DNA of 64,000 bases, taken from assembly GCA_028554795.2 (NCBI GenBank), contig CM068831.1:30991659-31055658 (forward strand), read 5' to 3'. The position numbers and the translations under genes are program-made. Source of the stretch: Sinohyriopsis cumingii. Its lineage: Eukaryota; Mollusca; Bivalvia; Unionida; Unionidae. Below, one piece after another: positions 42,705 through 52,295 of the stretch; the first letter of the stretch is position 1, and every line of letters begins with the position of its first letter. Below the pieces are notes generated by a model that was not told the origin of the DNA, searched no databases, and saw nothing but the letters and a program-made list of their open reading frames with translations.

Positions 42705-42840
42705 ATTTTCCTGAAGATTTCCGCAAACAAAAAAAAAACAAAAATTAAAAAAATCTTCCAATTTTGAAAATTTCCTCGGTTTTTATTTATTTTTTTGGCC
42801 CATTTTTCCCTGGTGTACAGATTCAAAAAATCTGCGATTC
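42705..42840. terminator. Convergent 3' region with minus-strand poly(A) signals
   Basis: A/T-rich spacer between convergent blocks. TTTATTTATT at 42782-42791 reads AATAAATAAA on the minus strand and could end the long structural transcript. The plus strand has A-runs but no clear AATAAA. Confidence 0.5.
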
Positions 42841-44390
42841 TCACGATTTTACCAGCAGATTGATACTTATCGTTTCCCCGCGTATATCAAGCAAATTTCC
42901 TTTCTGATCCGTTAGTTTGAAATTTATCCTTGACAACAATCGATTATGACATCTTAGGTAAAACGGATTCACTGGCTCCTTTATTATCAAATAACCAGGA
43001 GAGGCGCTAGGTGAAAACGAATACAATATAAATCCCTGCTGCGCCTGATTTGACTCTGACGAATCAACATTGTAGCTACCCTCGACAACATCCGCGTGAA
43101 GATAAATCGCGATAACTTCCGTTATGTTAACGATACCTGGCGAGATATGCCGCCCCTGCCCGGCGAGATCGTTATTGTGTTTGAGAATCGATTCTGATTG
43201 TATTTTTTTAGTCCACGCGGCATGTAACTTCGGAAATAAATCATCGATGGTATCAGTAAAAGATTTTCTCATTTTATCAACATCATAATCGGGAAATTTG
43301 AAATTTGGTAGCGTTTCCTCGGTTAAACCAAATACTCTCATGAATTTTTGTTTTTCTCCTGAATTTCTGATCAACGTGAATTTGCTAATAGGAAGAACAT
43401 AATCGGCAATTGATATATCGTCGACTATCGCCTGAATAAACATACCATGATAATATTCAACATCATTCGCGAGTTGATTTAAAATTTTCACGCGTCCGAT
43501 AATTTCGCTACATGAGCCTGATTTATTTAAGATGCATTCATGAAAGGATTCCCGCAATAAATTTAAATGTAATTTATGTTCTTGATTAAATTCGTTGATG
43601 GTTCTTCTTATCGAGATGCCTTCTATGGGGAATATTTTCCTGTTAATGTGGGTAGCGTCGAAGATTTCCACGCCGGGGGAATTTTGGGAAGAGCCAACCA
43701 CGAGAGAACTTTTTCGTCCCTAAAAGTAAAAGCGAACATTAACATGTTAAATTTGTGGATGTTCACGAAGCTGATGGCAGTGTGGATTAGAGACTTGTGT
43801 TTGATATCTCCGTACCATCCTTCGTCGGTGGTAAAATCTTCTTTTTTTGGTTCCGGTTGCTCTGGAGGAGCTTCCTCGTACCAACCTGGAATAATAAAAT
43901 CAGATTTTTCTGGTTTTGCCAGAGGTGCGATTTCAGGCCAACCTAATATGGTCCTAATCGATGATTGGTAAATATCTACCATGTACGGTGATTTCACTTC
44001 TATCATCGATGACAGTGTTGGATCGTGCGCAGATATCTTTATTCCCGGAGTAGCATCGCCGGTTATATTTGATATTCTACTGGTAAATTCCTTACCTAGT
44101 TGCTCAATTTCGTAACTGCCTGTTGGTATACCGACATGTATCCAATCAGGTGTTCCATCAGGTTTGTTTTTGTTGGCAAAAACAAGCGAATTGTTTGATA
44201 ATAATTTGCCAAATGATTTCGATCTAACATTAGGCCAACTGTTGTAGACACGCAATTGTGTTAGTGCAATTTCTTTGACGCTGATTGGTGTTGAAAAATT
44301 AATGCTAAATTCTGGCTTGGTTGAGTTTAACGATATTAGTGTTGTTGTCGGCGGTGTCGTGTTTGTCACGATCTGGGCTAGTTCGGACAT
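42841..44390 (-). CDS. Minor capsid (penton-like) region
   Basis: The region starts at ATG 44390 (MSELAQIVTNTTPP). The early part has EFSINFSTPISVKEIALTQL and VYNSWPNV, typical of the N-terminus of Polinton minor capsid proteins. The late part ends with RINFKLTDQKGNLLDIRGE and ISINLLVKS, the family's C-terminal signature. These proteins form the vertex penton with a single jelly-roll. The region follows the membrane-protein gene with an overlapping start. It is treated as a fossil part and may not be fully intact. Confidence 0.7.
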
Positions 44391-44835
44391 TATTAATATT
44401 CATTTGTTCAATCTCCGAGTAAATACTGATCATTGCCGAAAATTCTGGATCGGAGATAACACCATCGTTGAGACTTTCAGAAAGAAGCGATGATAATCTC
44501 GAATACGCGTCGTTGACCTGGGATAGTTTACTCGTGTACAGGAATAATTTCTCACTTGTGCACGAGGAGATTTTTTTCGCTACGATATTGAGAACACCAG
44601 CGATTGTCGTTGTTGACGAGATTATTATCGTTGCTGCGATCGGTGCTATCGTTGTTACCGCGGATAAAATTATTCCAGCACCAGCGACTACAGCGGATAC
44701 CGCGTACACGGCGACGTCAATGATAACTAATCTACGCTGGTATTTCTTTATTTTTATCTGATACTCGTCGAGGAGTTTTTTTAACGAATCCTGCCATGAT
44801 CGCGCCTGATTGTAACGGTAGTCAGATGCGGTCAT
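44305..44835 (-). CDS. Membrane-hairpin protein
   Basis: This is a 176-residue protein from ATG 44835. A helical N-terminus (SWQDSLKKLLDEYQIKIKKY) is followed by two closely spaced hydrophobic segments (VIIDVAVYAVSAVVAGAGII and IAPIAATIIISSTTTIAGVL), then a long helical C-terminal half. A two-helix membrane hairpin between helices could serve virion membrane interaction. Similar proteins occur in other Polintons, but I know no function. Its end overlaps the minor capsid start by 86 bp. Confidence 0.55.
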   Translation of the reverse strand: MTASDYRYNQARSWQDSLKKLLDEYQIKIKKYQRRLVIIDVAVYAVSAVVAGAGIILSAVTTIAPIAATIIISSTTTIAGVLNIVAKKISSCTSEKLFLYTSKLSQVNDAYSRLSSLLSESLNDGVISDPEFSAMISIYSEIEQMNINNVRTSPDRDKHDTADNNTNIVKLNQARI

Positions 44836-44865
44836 TTATTAATTAATTTACCTGACTAATTGGAT

Positions 44866-46095
44866 TCAATGTGATAAATATTCGAATATTACATAATAAG
44901 ACGTTGGTCCCATGGTGGTTCTGTTTTGTGGTTCTAGTGTGAAATTTGCGATGGTACCTTCATTTAACGAAATAATGAAAAATCCAGGATAATATTCATG
45001 AATTTCATAAAAAGTCGAATTTATATTGAATTTTATATTGGATATAACATAAACTCGATATACACCCCGAATTGGCGCGGTAAAGTTAAAAGAATTATTC
45101 TCGGGTGTCCAAGTGAGAAATAATTTTTTAACAACAAATGTCATATCGAAGGGTATTCTCTCTGTTATCACCTGATCTGGTATCGAAATACGCATCAACG
45201 TAGGAATATCCAACGATGATACTTCTACGCTAATTTCTTGAATTTTTGTAGTTGCGTCGAGAAGTTTCGTGTTTAAATCTCGAATTTCTCCGCCGTACAC
45301 TGATGTATCGATCTTTTGACGCGCTAATTCACGTACCACGTTAATTTCATAGTTGATTTTTTTTATTTTCTCATCTATCGATTCACGTATCGCGTTAACC
45401 CCCTTGGCAAATTCGGGAGCAACAACATCGCTGAGTTTATTAATTTCCTCGCTGATTTTTTTGTTGAGATCGTCGATTGTTGTTCTCTGACCCAACGAGA
45501 TATTTACTTCGATAATTTCGGCAAGAATATTAGTAATTTCCTCGTTGATGGATTTTACTCTCTCGATGAGATCGCTGTGTGTAGTTGAGGAGGTATCGAT
45601 GAACTTTTTTATATCCTCGTCGAGTTTTTTACTGAGATTTTTTGATACCTCCTCGAGTTTTTTAAGATCATTATTTAGCTTGTTAAATCTTTTTGTTATT
45701 TTTTCCTGGAAATCATCCTGTGATGCCTTATCGGACATTAGAAGCATCGCCGCTGATAACTCGCTATTTTTTTGTTTTATATCCACGAGATCGGCTGGAA
45801 ACTCCGCGATGATATCGGTAATATCAGCAATAGATTTTAATACCATCTCCGATTGACGAGTAAATTGACTGATATGATCATTATATTCTTCTCGCTTGAT
45901 TATATCAGTTATTTTCACGTTGCTGGTGTGTAATCTTCCCTCGGTATTTTGAAAAACAGCAACTTCGCCAGGATCTACTTCTGACAGCGATAGAAGATTG
46001 TTAATATCGCTCTTGGTTGCGAAATTTGATGTATCGATGTCAGTCACTTCTGCTTTTTCCTTCCTAAAGAGCGATCTACCGTAAATGTCAACCAT
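44866..46095 (-). CDS. Coiled-coil fibre-like protein with C1q-like head
   Basis: This 409-residue protein starts at ATG 46095. Residues ~15-300 are long heptad-rich stretches (LNNDLKKLEEVSKNLSKKL, ELARQKIDTSVYGGEIRDL and others). The last ~110 residues are beta-rich, with NSFNFTAPIRGVYRVYVIS and a final SYYVIFEYL, resembling the C1q/TNF-like jelly-roll head. A trimeric stalk with a C1q-like knob would be the receptor-binding fibre. The head assignment is by motif only. The ATG overlaps the protease stop by 8 bp. Confidence 0.65.
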   Translation of the reverse strand: MVDIYGRSLFRKEKAEVTDIDTSNFATKSDINNLLSLSEVDPGEVAVFQNTEGRLHTSNVKITDIIKREEYNDHISQFTRQSEMVLKSIADITDIIAEFPADLVDIKQKNSELSAAMLLMSDKASQDDFQEKITKRFNKLNNDLKKLEEVSKNLSKKLDEDIKKFIDTSSTTHSDLIERVKSINEEITNILAEIIEVNISLGQRTTIDDLNKKISEEINKLSDVVAPEFAKGVNAIRESIDEKIKKINYEINVVRELARQKIDTSVYGGEIRDLNTKLLDATTKIQEISVEVSSLDIPTLMRISIPDQVITERIPFDMTFVVKKLFLTWTPENNSFNFTAPIRGVYRVYVISNIKFNINSTFYEIHEYYPGFFIISLNEGTIANFTLEPQNRTTMGPTSYYVIFEYLSH

Positions 46096-46426
46096 GATAT
46101 TTATCTACGGCGTATTCAAATACAATTTTATGATACGGACCGGATGATTTTGAAATTGCGTCAAGAACATTAATTGACTCTGGACCGCATATTGGTGGAT
46201 CCGCTAATGTTTGTGTTGGAAGAGTCGAATACCAAACCGGAAGTCTCAGCGAAGACACGTAGTTGATAAATTCTTTCGGTGGTGCTAATCCATATGAGTC
46301 AAAGTAAATAACTTCGCGAGGATTAATCGCGTAGGCAACCCAATGCGTGCCAGGGCCGGTATTTTTATCGAGATTTATTATTCCTGTCTCGGTAGGGTTT
46401 GGTTTGTCTGGTAGTTGATCCCGCAT
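46088..46426 (-). CDS. Adenain-like maturation protease
   Basis: ATG 46426, 112 residues. The catalytic layout of adenovirus-type proteases is visible: GTHWVAYAI (His), VIYFDSYGLAPP (Asp), LPTQTLADPPICG (Gln and Cys). It is expected to process core and capsid precursors. It is rather short, but all family landmarks are present. It sits between the fibre-like gene and the core-like gene. Confidence 0.85.
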   Translation of the reverse strand: MRDQLPDKPNPTETGIINLDKNTGPGTHWVAYAINPREVIYFDSYGLAPPKEFINYVSSLRLPVWYSTLPTQTLADPPICGPESINVLDAISKSSGPYHKIVFEYAVDKYHG

Positions 46427-46479
46427 AAATACGCCTCTGAAAAATTTTATTTTTTTATTCTTTGCTTCGCTAAGTAGAT

Positions 46480-46938
46480 CTAAATTTGAATAGGCCGTGC
46501 TAATCTTAGGCCGGATCCGTATGGGGGGCGTCTTAGATAAAGGCCGTTTCCCTTTTTTTTACCGTATCTCCCTCCGGTAATTTTACTTGTTAATGCGGAA
46601 CCTAATTGGGAACCTATCCCTCCGAGCGCGCCTAATCCTAGTGCCTTTCCAATCGCCGGAAGAGCCATTTTCACTAGCCCCAATAGAGGAAGAAATCCGC
46701 CTGTTTTGACCATGTCTCTGATGGCGCCTATGGAAAGGCTCACATGAACACCGGAATTTGCTGATTTGGCCTTGGAAAACCGTTCACGTTGACCTTTAGT
46801 TAGCGACAGTTTGTTAGGTCCACCGTGAATTTGATCGTTTTTCAGTGTTAATTTCATACCGCATCGCTTTGATATCGCTGATTGGAGCTTTTTTATCTGA
46901 CCCGGGGTCAGAGTTACACTGACGTGCTCGTATGGCAT
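46480..46938 (-). CDS. Gly/Ala-rich core-like protein
   Basis: ATG 46938, 152 residues. An N-terminal part (VSVTLTPGQIKKLQSAISK) is followed by a hydrophobic Gly/Ala-rich stretch (LGLVKMALPAIGKALGLGAL) and a basic C-terminus (GGRYGKKKGNGLYLRRPP). Proteins of this layout are common in Polintons and resemble adenovirus core/pVI-type precursors with protease-cleavable Gly-rich sites. A membrane-lytic or DNA-binding virion role is inferred. Confidence 0.6.
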   Translation of the reverse strand: MPYEHVSVTLTPGQIKKLQSAISKRCGMKLTLKNDQIHGGPNKLSLTKGQRERFSKAKSANSGVHVSLSIGAIRDMVKTGGFLPLLGLVKMALPAIGKALGLGALGGIGSQLGSALTSKITGGRYGKKKGNGLYLRRPPYGSGLRLARPIQI

Positions 46939-46971
46939 ATTAATAACCGCTTAATCTAAATTTGGAATTTG

Positions 46972-48390
46972 TCACATGTTCTCGACAGGAGCGTCAATAA
47001 TTCTCATTCTGCCGCTGATGCCTTCCAATATCATTGTTCTATCACTGAGAATTACCGCGATCACTTTGTGATTAAGTCCAGCTGTGTTAATTCTGGCTTT
47101 GAAATGGATATCAACAACAGATTGTTTTACCAAATCGAGATGCTCCAGGGAAAAGTAATAGATAGGATAATGAGTATTAAAATCTAGCTGCGATATTTGC
47201 AATCCCGTATCGATATTTTGATCGCGACCCATGAAACTTAACAAGCGATGATACGCACGAGCCGTCGAATGATTTTCAAAATCAATTGATATTTCCTCGG
47301 ATGGTTCTTGTTGACCATTTACTCTCAACGACACATTTGTCGCTCCAATGTGATCAAATATCATATGACTGTATAATTGATGATACCTATTGGCACGCAA
47401 AAACGCGATAAAGATATGCCTAGGTGCAGAGGTACCCTGCTGCGATGCAATACGCCAGGTAAAATCACCATTAATATTGGTAGTTGTGGAATCTGTTGTT
47501 GTTGTCAGCCATGACATGACAGATTTACCGCCTTGGTTCATAAATGACAATAATTTTTCTTCTTCGATTATTGACGGGGTTATCGCTGGCATCCACAAGG
47601 TAAATTTTAGTAATCTTACTATGCCGTTATTATTCGCGGCATCATTGGGACCTATCACGCCAGTAGCGTAATCGACGGCACCTTCTCGCCAGATAGCATC
47701 GTTGCTATTTTCCTTTCTGACAAATGTTACGGTGTGTTTTGCTCCGTAGATAATTTTCCTGAAATGTCTGCAAAATCCGAATATAATGGATAACGGGATA
47801 GCACAAGCGAATCTTCTGTTACCTGGTGATAGCATGGACTTTCGCGTGGTAAATCCGAGATTATAATCAGGATAAGGTTTAATGATCATATCTTCGATAC
47901 CAGCGGGAACAGCAGGATTGGCGCGATCGTTGGGTTGTCTAATATTGAACGGCCTACTTTCGGGACGATCAGTATTATCCTTGGCAAACATCATACTAGG
48001 GCCAGCTGATCTAGTAAAATCATCCGAGTATCTAGCTAGGCCTATTATCGTTGTTGCTAAGTCAATATCGTTGGTAATTGACTCAATCTCTCTTCCATCA
48101 ATCATGTAAGTTGCGCTCTTGAATAACGCCATAATACCGTTGTTAACAAATCCGACTCTAAAATCTGCTGCATAGGCGGTATTATCCGCTTTAACAACTT
48201 CCCCGGTAACTTCGATATATGCCTCAGATGGAAGAAAATATCTTGTTGTATCGTGAACTTGAATTTCCAAGCGATTAGATGTATTTGGTTCAACTGCATC
48301 GTACGAGAAATACTGGAAATCTCGCACGGATGTGTCTCTACCTACGGGCTCGTCCATGTCGAACACTTCATTTGACACTTGTGCGAACAT
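46972..48390 (-). CDS. Major capsid protein (double jelly-roll)
   Basis: ATG 48390, 472 residues, the usual size for Polinton major capsid proteins. It is beta-rich throughout: LEIQVHDTTRYFLPSEAYIE near the start, GFVNNGIMALFKSATYMIDG, SIIFGFCRHFRKIIYGAKHT in the middle, and a C-terminal QSVVDIHFKARINTAG. The family forms trimeric capsomers of icosahedral virions. It is homologous by eye to the decayed capsid gene at 31790-33290 of the outer element. The frame is open. Confidence 0.85.
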   Translation of the reverse strand: MFAQVSNEVFDMDEPVGRDTSVRDFQYFSYDAVEPNTSNRLEIQVHDTTRYFLPSEAYIEVTGEVVKADNTAYAADFRVGFVNNGIMALFKSATYMIDGREIESITNDIDLATTIIGLARYSDDFTRSAGPSMMFAKDNTDRPESRPFNIRQPNDRANPAVPAGIEDMIIKPYPDYNLGFTTRKSMLSPGNRRFACAIPLSIIFGFCRHFRKIIYGAKHTVTFVRKENSNDAIWREGAVDYATGVIGPNDAANNNGIVRLLKFTLWMPAITPSIIEEEKLLSFMNQGGKSVMSWLTTTTDSTTTNINGDFTWRIASQQGTSAPRHIFIAFLRANRYHQLYSHMIFDHIGATNVSLRVNGQQEPSEEISIDFENHSTARAYHRLLSFMGRDQNIDTGLQISQLDFNTHYPIYYFSLEHLDLVKQSVVDIHFKARINTAGLNHKVIAVILSDRTMILEGISGRMRIIDAPVENM

Positions 48391-48405
48391 TTATTATTAA
48401 GAATA

Positions 48406-48576
48406 TCATCTAAAACGAAGACCACTGCCTGAAATAAAACTTGTATTAGCAACTTCATTTGCGAGATTTGTCTTAGCAACTTCCTGCGCTAAATTTGTCT
48501 TAGCAACTTCCTGCGCTAGATCGTTTATTTTTTTATTTGCCGCGTCGTTTATGGCTTTGCTGATTTCGGGTGGCAT
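48406..48576 (-). CDS. Small protein with AQEVAKTNL repeats (56 aa)
   Basis: The ATG is at 48576 (MPPEISKAINDAANKKINDL). Three consecutive near-identical 10-residue units (AQEVAKTNL, AQEVAKTNL, ANEVANTSF) follow, then FISGSGLRFR. The repeats lie in DNA repeats of about 30 bp. Its short Gly-Arg tail recalls virion precursor cleavage sites. It lies between the capsid gene and the 94-residue core-like gene. Function unknown. Confidence 0.5.
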   Translation of the reverse strand: MPPEISKAINDAANKKINDLAQEVAKTNLAQEVAKTNLANEVANTSFISGSGLRFR

Positions 48577-48594
48577 TTCTCTGGTGCTAGGTAA

Positions 48595-48879
48595 TTAGAC
48601 GGGTTGTTTTTTGCGCATTAAATTTAATATTTTACTTTTGACAGCATTGAAGCCCTTGCTGGCCAAATTACCGATACCAGAAATGGCAGTCTCGCCGATC
48701 TTTCCTATTGCTTTTAACCCGAACTGTTTGATCACGGGTCCGATTTTAGGTATTATTCGCGTAACGAGACTTCCAATGATATCGCCGAATCCATTGCCGT
48801 GTATATATTTGTACACGGGCAATCTAGAGTTTACTATGCGGACCTGTTTGGGTCTGCGCTGATGTTTGTGAACAATCAT
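48595..48879 (-). CDS. Basic amphipathic core-like protein (94 aa)
   Basis: ATG 48879. A basic N-terminus (HKHQRRPKQVR) is followed by GNGFGDIIGSLVTRIIPKIG, amphipathic helices and a basic end (LNLMRKKQPV). It has the same layout as the protein at 1-414 of the first element and as small basic virion proteins of adenoviruses. A role in DNA condensation or membrane disruption is inferred. Confidence 0.6.
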   Translation of the reverse strand: MIVHKHQRRPKQVRIVNSRLPVYKYIHGNGFGDIIGSLVTRIIPKIGPVIKQFGLKAIGKIGETAISGIGNLASKGFNAVKSKILNLMRKKQPV

Positions 48880-48899
48880 GTTATTTCAATTGTGTTGTT

Positions 48900-49577
48900 T
48901 TAATCGATGAGCTCATCGACAAGTTCCTTGTAAATGTGAGAATTAATGATGCCACCGCGGAATAACCGCTGACAAATATCTGAGGCTTCGTTGATTACTT
49001 CGCGAGAGTTATTTCCGGCTCGTTTTCCTCCGATTAATACCTCGAGGCGAGATACATCGTTGACAACACTGTCAGGGCAAATGGTATATCCGCTACCTGA
49101 CTTTGGTTCTGTTTCATCTGACGATGGACCTGGCGAATCAGACGTCATTGGTGAATATATTTCTGGTGAAGTTTCGGGGGAACCCCTAAGTGCCTTACCC
49201 TCTGGATGAATACCCCATCTTAATTTGGGGGAAAGTACGGGACCCTTCCAGTTTGTCGGGCTATACGGTTTTGAAAGGGGGTGGTAAAAGGGGTCGCGGG
49301 GGGGTGATGGTTCTGACGGGAGGGGGGGGGTGATGGGTCTGATTAACGTATAAACATCTCTCGTAGATGGTCTTTTTGCCGCTGCCGCTTTTGTTAATTT
49401 GTATTGATCAACCTTCAATAAAAATTTTGCAAAATTTTCATCATTGTAAACTATCGGTTTTCCTAAACTACCAAAATAAATTATCGCCTGCCAATCAATT
49501 TCTCCGACTTTATCAGCAATATTTTTTTTCAAAAATAAATTTTTAGTTTCCGGAGAATCATCCGCAGCAACTACCAT
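48900..49577 (-). CDS. Unknown Pro-rich virion-block protein (225 aa)
   Basis: ATG 49577. N-terminal globular part (ADKVGEIDWQAIIYFGSLGK), a long Pro/Ser-rich middle (PPLPSEPSPPRDP...), and a C-terminal helical domain containing LIGGKRAGNNSREVINEASD-type sequence, which I have seen at the ends of other Polinton proteins without a known function. It starts 3 bp after the stop of the upstream gene. Confidence 0.5.
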   Translation of the reverse strand: MVVAADDSPETKNLFLKKNIADKVGEIDWQAIIYFGSLGKPIVYNDENFAKFLLKVDQYKLTKAAAAKRPSTRDVYTLIRPITPPLPSEPSPPRDPFYHPLSKPYSPTNWKGPVLSPKLRWGIHPEGKALRGSPETSPEIYSPMTSDSPGPSSDETEPKSGSGYTICPDSVVNDVSRLEVLIGGKRAGNNSREVINEASDICQRLFRGGIINSHIYKELVDELID

Positions 49578-49580
49578 TTT

Positions 49581-50633
49581 TTAAATATCGTCATCGATTA
49601 AATCCATATATTCTTTGTTCAAATAATTATCTGCGGGTAATTTAGGATCAATTATTAATGAGCCATTGTACACAGATGGTTTATATTCGCTTGGTTGAGT
49701 TACTGGTTCCTGATCACTCTGATCTTTTTTCTTTTTTGATTTTCTCTCCCTTTTCTGAGGTGGAATTTTTTCTTTTGGTCTAGCTCCTAATTCCTCTAGT
49801 TGAATATCTTCTTCCTGTGGTTGAATTATTGGTTCCTGTGGTTGAATATCTTCCTGTGGTATTACTTTTCTCCTTCGTGTTTTAGCTTTTTCTTCCTTCT
49901 CCTGTTGTTTTCTTTCCTTCGCTTGCTGTTTTATATCTTCCGCTAGTTGCTTATTATAATTATATCTATCGTCTGCTGCTTCTAAAAATCTTCTAAAAAA
50001 TGGATCCCTTTCACTCGCCTGTGTTTTTTCCGCATAAACTTTATATAACATACCATACCAACTATTACGGGTTTTATATTTTCCCTTTCCTATTTCAGTC
50101 AAATATTCATTTCGAACACTAAACATATCTTCCGCAAATTGACCAATTCGATCTATGGTATACAGTGTCGAGAGCGGTCGTGATATTATTTCCCATCCCT
50201 CATCGGTGAAATTTTCTCTTAAATTCTCGATATTAAACTTCCCTTTTTTTACTCCCGGTTTTCCTACTACGGTTTTTCCCTTACTACCTATTTTATAAGC
50301 AATTGCAGGTTGTCGCCCTTGTTGTGCTGCAATTGCTAATCGCTCGGGTAATGTTCGTGATTGTTCCTCAATACCTTTCAACATGGGAAAAATTCCCTTT
50401 TTCTTAGTATCCGGATCTTTTTCGTCGCCAAATACAACTTGCTCGATTGTTCCGGTAACTGGCTTCAACCATTTCGATGATACCTCGGAGATTCCATGTT
50501 GTACATCTTCGTAACCACGAACATTTCTCTTAAATAATTGTTTTGTCGGGATAAGCTTCTTTAATGCCGCTAATTGCTCTCGCGCTAATCTGGCAGAATG
50601 AGGCTCTCCAACTGTGCTAGCTTTCGGACTCAT
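49581..50633 (-). CDS. Unknown charged protein (350 aa)
   Basis: ATG 50633, the first gene of the minus-strand structural block. The N-terminal ~230 residues may be globular (LKKLIPTKQLFKRNVRGYED, FTDEGWEIISRPLSTLYTID); the rest is K/E/Q-rich with PQEEDIQ-type repeats and KRERKSKKKK, so probably disordered and nucleic-acid-interacting. I do not recognise the family. It starts about 72 bp inside the right inverted repeat, so its promoter must overlap that repeat. Confidence 0.5.
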   Translation of the reverse strand: MSPKASTVGEPHSARLAREQLAALKKLIPTKQLFKRNVRGYEDVQHGISEVSSKWLKPVTGTIEQVVFGDEKDPDTKKKGIFPMLKGIEEQSRTLPERLAIAAQQGRQPAIAYKIGSKGKTVVGKPGVKKGKFNIENLRENFTDEGWEIISRPLSTLYTIDRIGQFAEDMFSVRNEYLTEIGKGKYKTRNSWYGMLYKVYAEKTQASERDPFFRRFLEAADDRYNYNKQLAEDIKQQAKERKQQEKEEKAKTRRRKVIPQEDIQPQEPIIQPQEEDIQLEELGARPKEKIPPQKRERKSKKKKDQSDQEPVTQPSEYKPSVYNGSLIIDPKLPADNYLNKEYMDLIDDDI

Positions 50634-50704
50634 ATTATTTTCAAGTATATTGTTTTAATGCGAGGTAAAATTAGGATCAGCAGCCAAATCCTGACAAACG
50701 TCCA

Positions 50705-50922
50705 CGACACCAGAATAAATTTCCCCCCCCCCTAAAATCTTCGTTTTTTCTTTGTCCAGAATCATTGATTTTGCACACAAAAATTGCACTCGGTGACGAA
50801 TTTACGCAAATTAATTTTCGTGGGAAGGCTTATTTTTGAAATCTGAGGCTTCTACGGAGAAAGTTCTCGTAGGAGGCTTTATTTGGTCTGGAACGTCTGG
50901 TCTGTAGAACTTCCCTGCTGCT
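50705..50922 (-). repeat. Right terminal inverted repeat, inner Polinton
   Basis: Complement of 36072-36293. It ends ...CTTCCCTGCTGCT at 50922 and is followed by the second ACAATC (50924-50929). Confidence 0.95.
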
Positions 50923-50923
50923 C

Positions 50924-50929
50924 ACAATC
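50924..50929 (+). repeat. Target-site duplication ACAATC, right
   Basis: Second copy of the duplication at 36066-36071; a matching C precedes each copy. Confidence 0.8.
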
Positions 50930-51003
50930 ATATAATGGTAATCAAACATAAAAAATGATGCGGATGCTCTCTTGTTTTCTCCTTAGTGTCAAAGTTAATG
51001 ATG
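50930..51003 (-). pseudogene. Outer Polinton packaging ATPase, start part
   Basis: The minus strand reads MHIINFDTKEKTREHPHHF from about 51003 towards the insertion point, the typical N-terminal lead-in to the P-loop seen at 36050-36071. Fossil. Confidence 0.6.
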
Positions 51004-52295
51004 TGCATTATCTATATAGTACGAATATGTCGTACACGTCCTTTGGTAGACGCGACGGGTCGGGCAGCAGTACTTCGTACGGGGACAAAAATGCCAACCG
51101 TGCTGGAGATTCTATGTAGGGGGATCTCAACATGAGTGGTCACATTCTCGCTAATCTTGAAAACTTCAGTTATTCCCTCAGAACGCCAGTGCGCACGATG
51201 GTCTCACGTCAGTAGACTAGTGCAGACCAAATGATCGTTGACCGGTGCAACTTTGACAGATCTCGAGGAATCACTTGCTGAAATACGATAAAATAGGAGG
51301 TACGGTCAGTGGAAATGTTGCGATCACTGGAATGTTGTCCGTAGCTGGTCAGATACTAGCGATTTGCTGATGTTCTCTCCAACTTCTGGAAGCACGTCTC
51401 AAAATCCCAGACGTGTGGGGTGTACACCAGACTGGACACGAGCGACCATGGTGGTGTATCATTTTAGAACTTCAGATCGTTCCATTTGGATCGATAGAGA
51501 GGCTAATCGGAATTACACGCCCATCACCGTTCAAACGGTAGAAAGATTTCACGTCAACAACTCAAGTTACTACTCTTTCGTAGAGATCAATGATATCCAA
51601 TTTAATCTTTACAGAACCAGGTCGATGCAAAACCAAAAACTATACGGAATTCCTACCACGTGGCCGATTACCGATAACACTCGCGATTTCATATTCTATG
51701 GTCAGTATTTCGCTTGGAAATACTAAATTATTCACGAAGGAAGGGAGCGATCACCATGTCCGGAAACAGCATCAAAGGTCTTCCCACGATCACATCATCG
51801 AACGATGATACCAAAAACGTTGTGCAGTCAGCAAAAGCAGTGATACGGTAACGGACGATGTGTTTTTTACTACAGGGGCACGATTGATGATCACCGACTA
51901 TCCTACAGTACTCGACACCGAGGCCTCACAAAAACAGTACGTGGACAAACAGCGCGTCAGAATAACAATGGTCACATTCCCGTGTTGCCCTCAGAGACTG
52001 GAAATCGATGTGGATTTTCTGTCTGTGCGTCCTCAGAGTTTGATGCCTATCACACAGTGTCACGAAAACGCTTTGGTGGCAAATGATTACTGCGATGATC
52101 TATAGACAAACGTAATTGTCAGCAGGTAGGTCTGGAGTACGAGGATTTAGATACGACTCTGATGGTGATGGCACTCGACGAACACTCTGCAGCCGGTGAT
52201 AGCGACGGTGATGATCCATCAGCTTTTGACCTAAAAAAAAAGGCAAGAGAGGCCCTGTTTATTATTCACTGTATGCAGAGTACGACAAAAGAGTG
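51004..52295 (+). pseudogene. Outer Polinton unknown plus-strand gene remnant
   Basis: Plus-strand frames at 51364-51726 (VERFHVNNSSYYSFVEINDI, RDFIFYGQYFAWKY) and about 51860-52105 (TEASQKQYVDKQRVRITMVT) look protein-coding but match no family I know. They lie between the ATPase start and the polymerase. Fossil. Confidence 0.4.

Larger units (their letters stand above)
36072..50922. mobile_element. Inner, younger Polinton, nearly whole
   Basis: The element is 14,851 bp long, bounded by inverted repeats of about 220 bp that start AGCAGCAGGGAAG and end CTTCCCTGCTGCT, with an ACAATC target duplication. The first ~115 bp of the two arms are identical, so the insertion is comparatively recent. 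It carries the core Polinton set (integrase, B-type polymerase, packaging ATPase, adenain-like protease, major and minor capsid) plus accessory genes: PLA2, zinc ribbon, HNH endonuclease and a fibre-like protein. Most genes have open frames; it looks almost whole, with perhaps one or two breaks. It sits in the ATPase gene of the outer Polinton and inside an intron of the Ly6-TSP1 gene. Confidence 0.95.
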
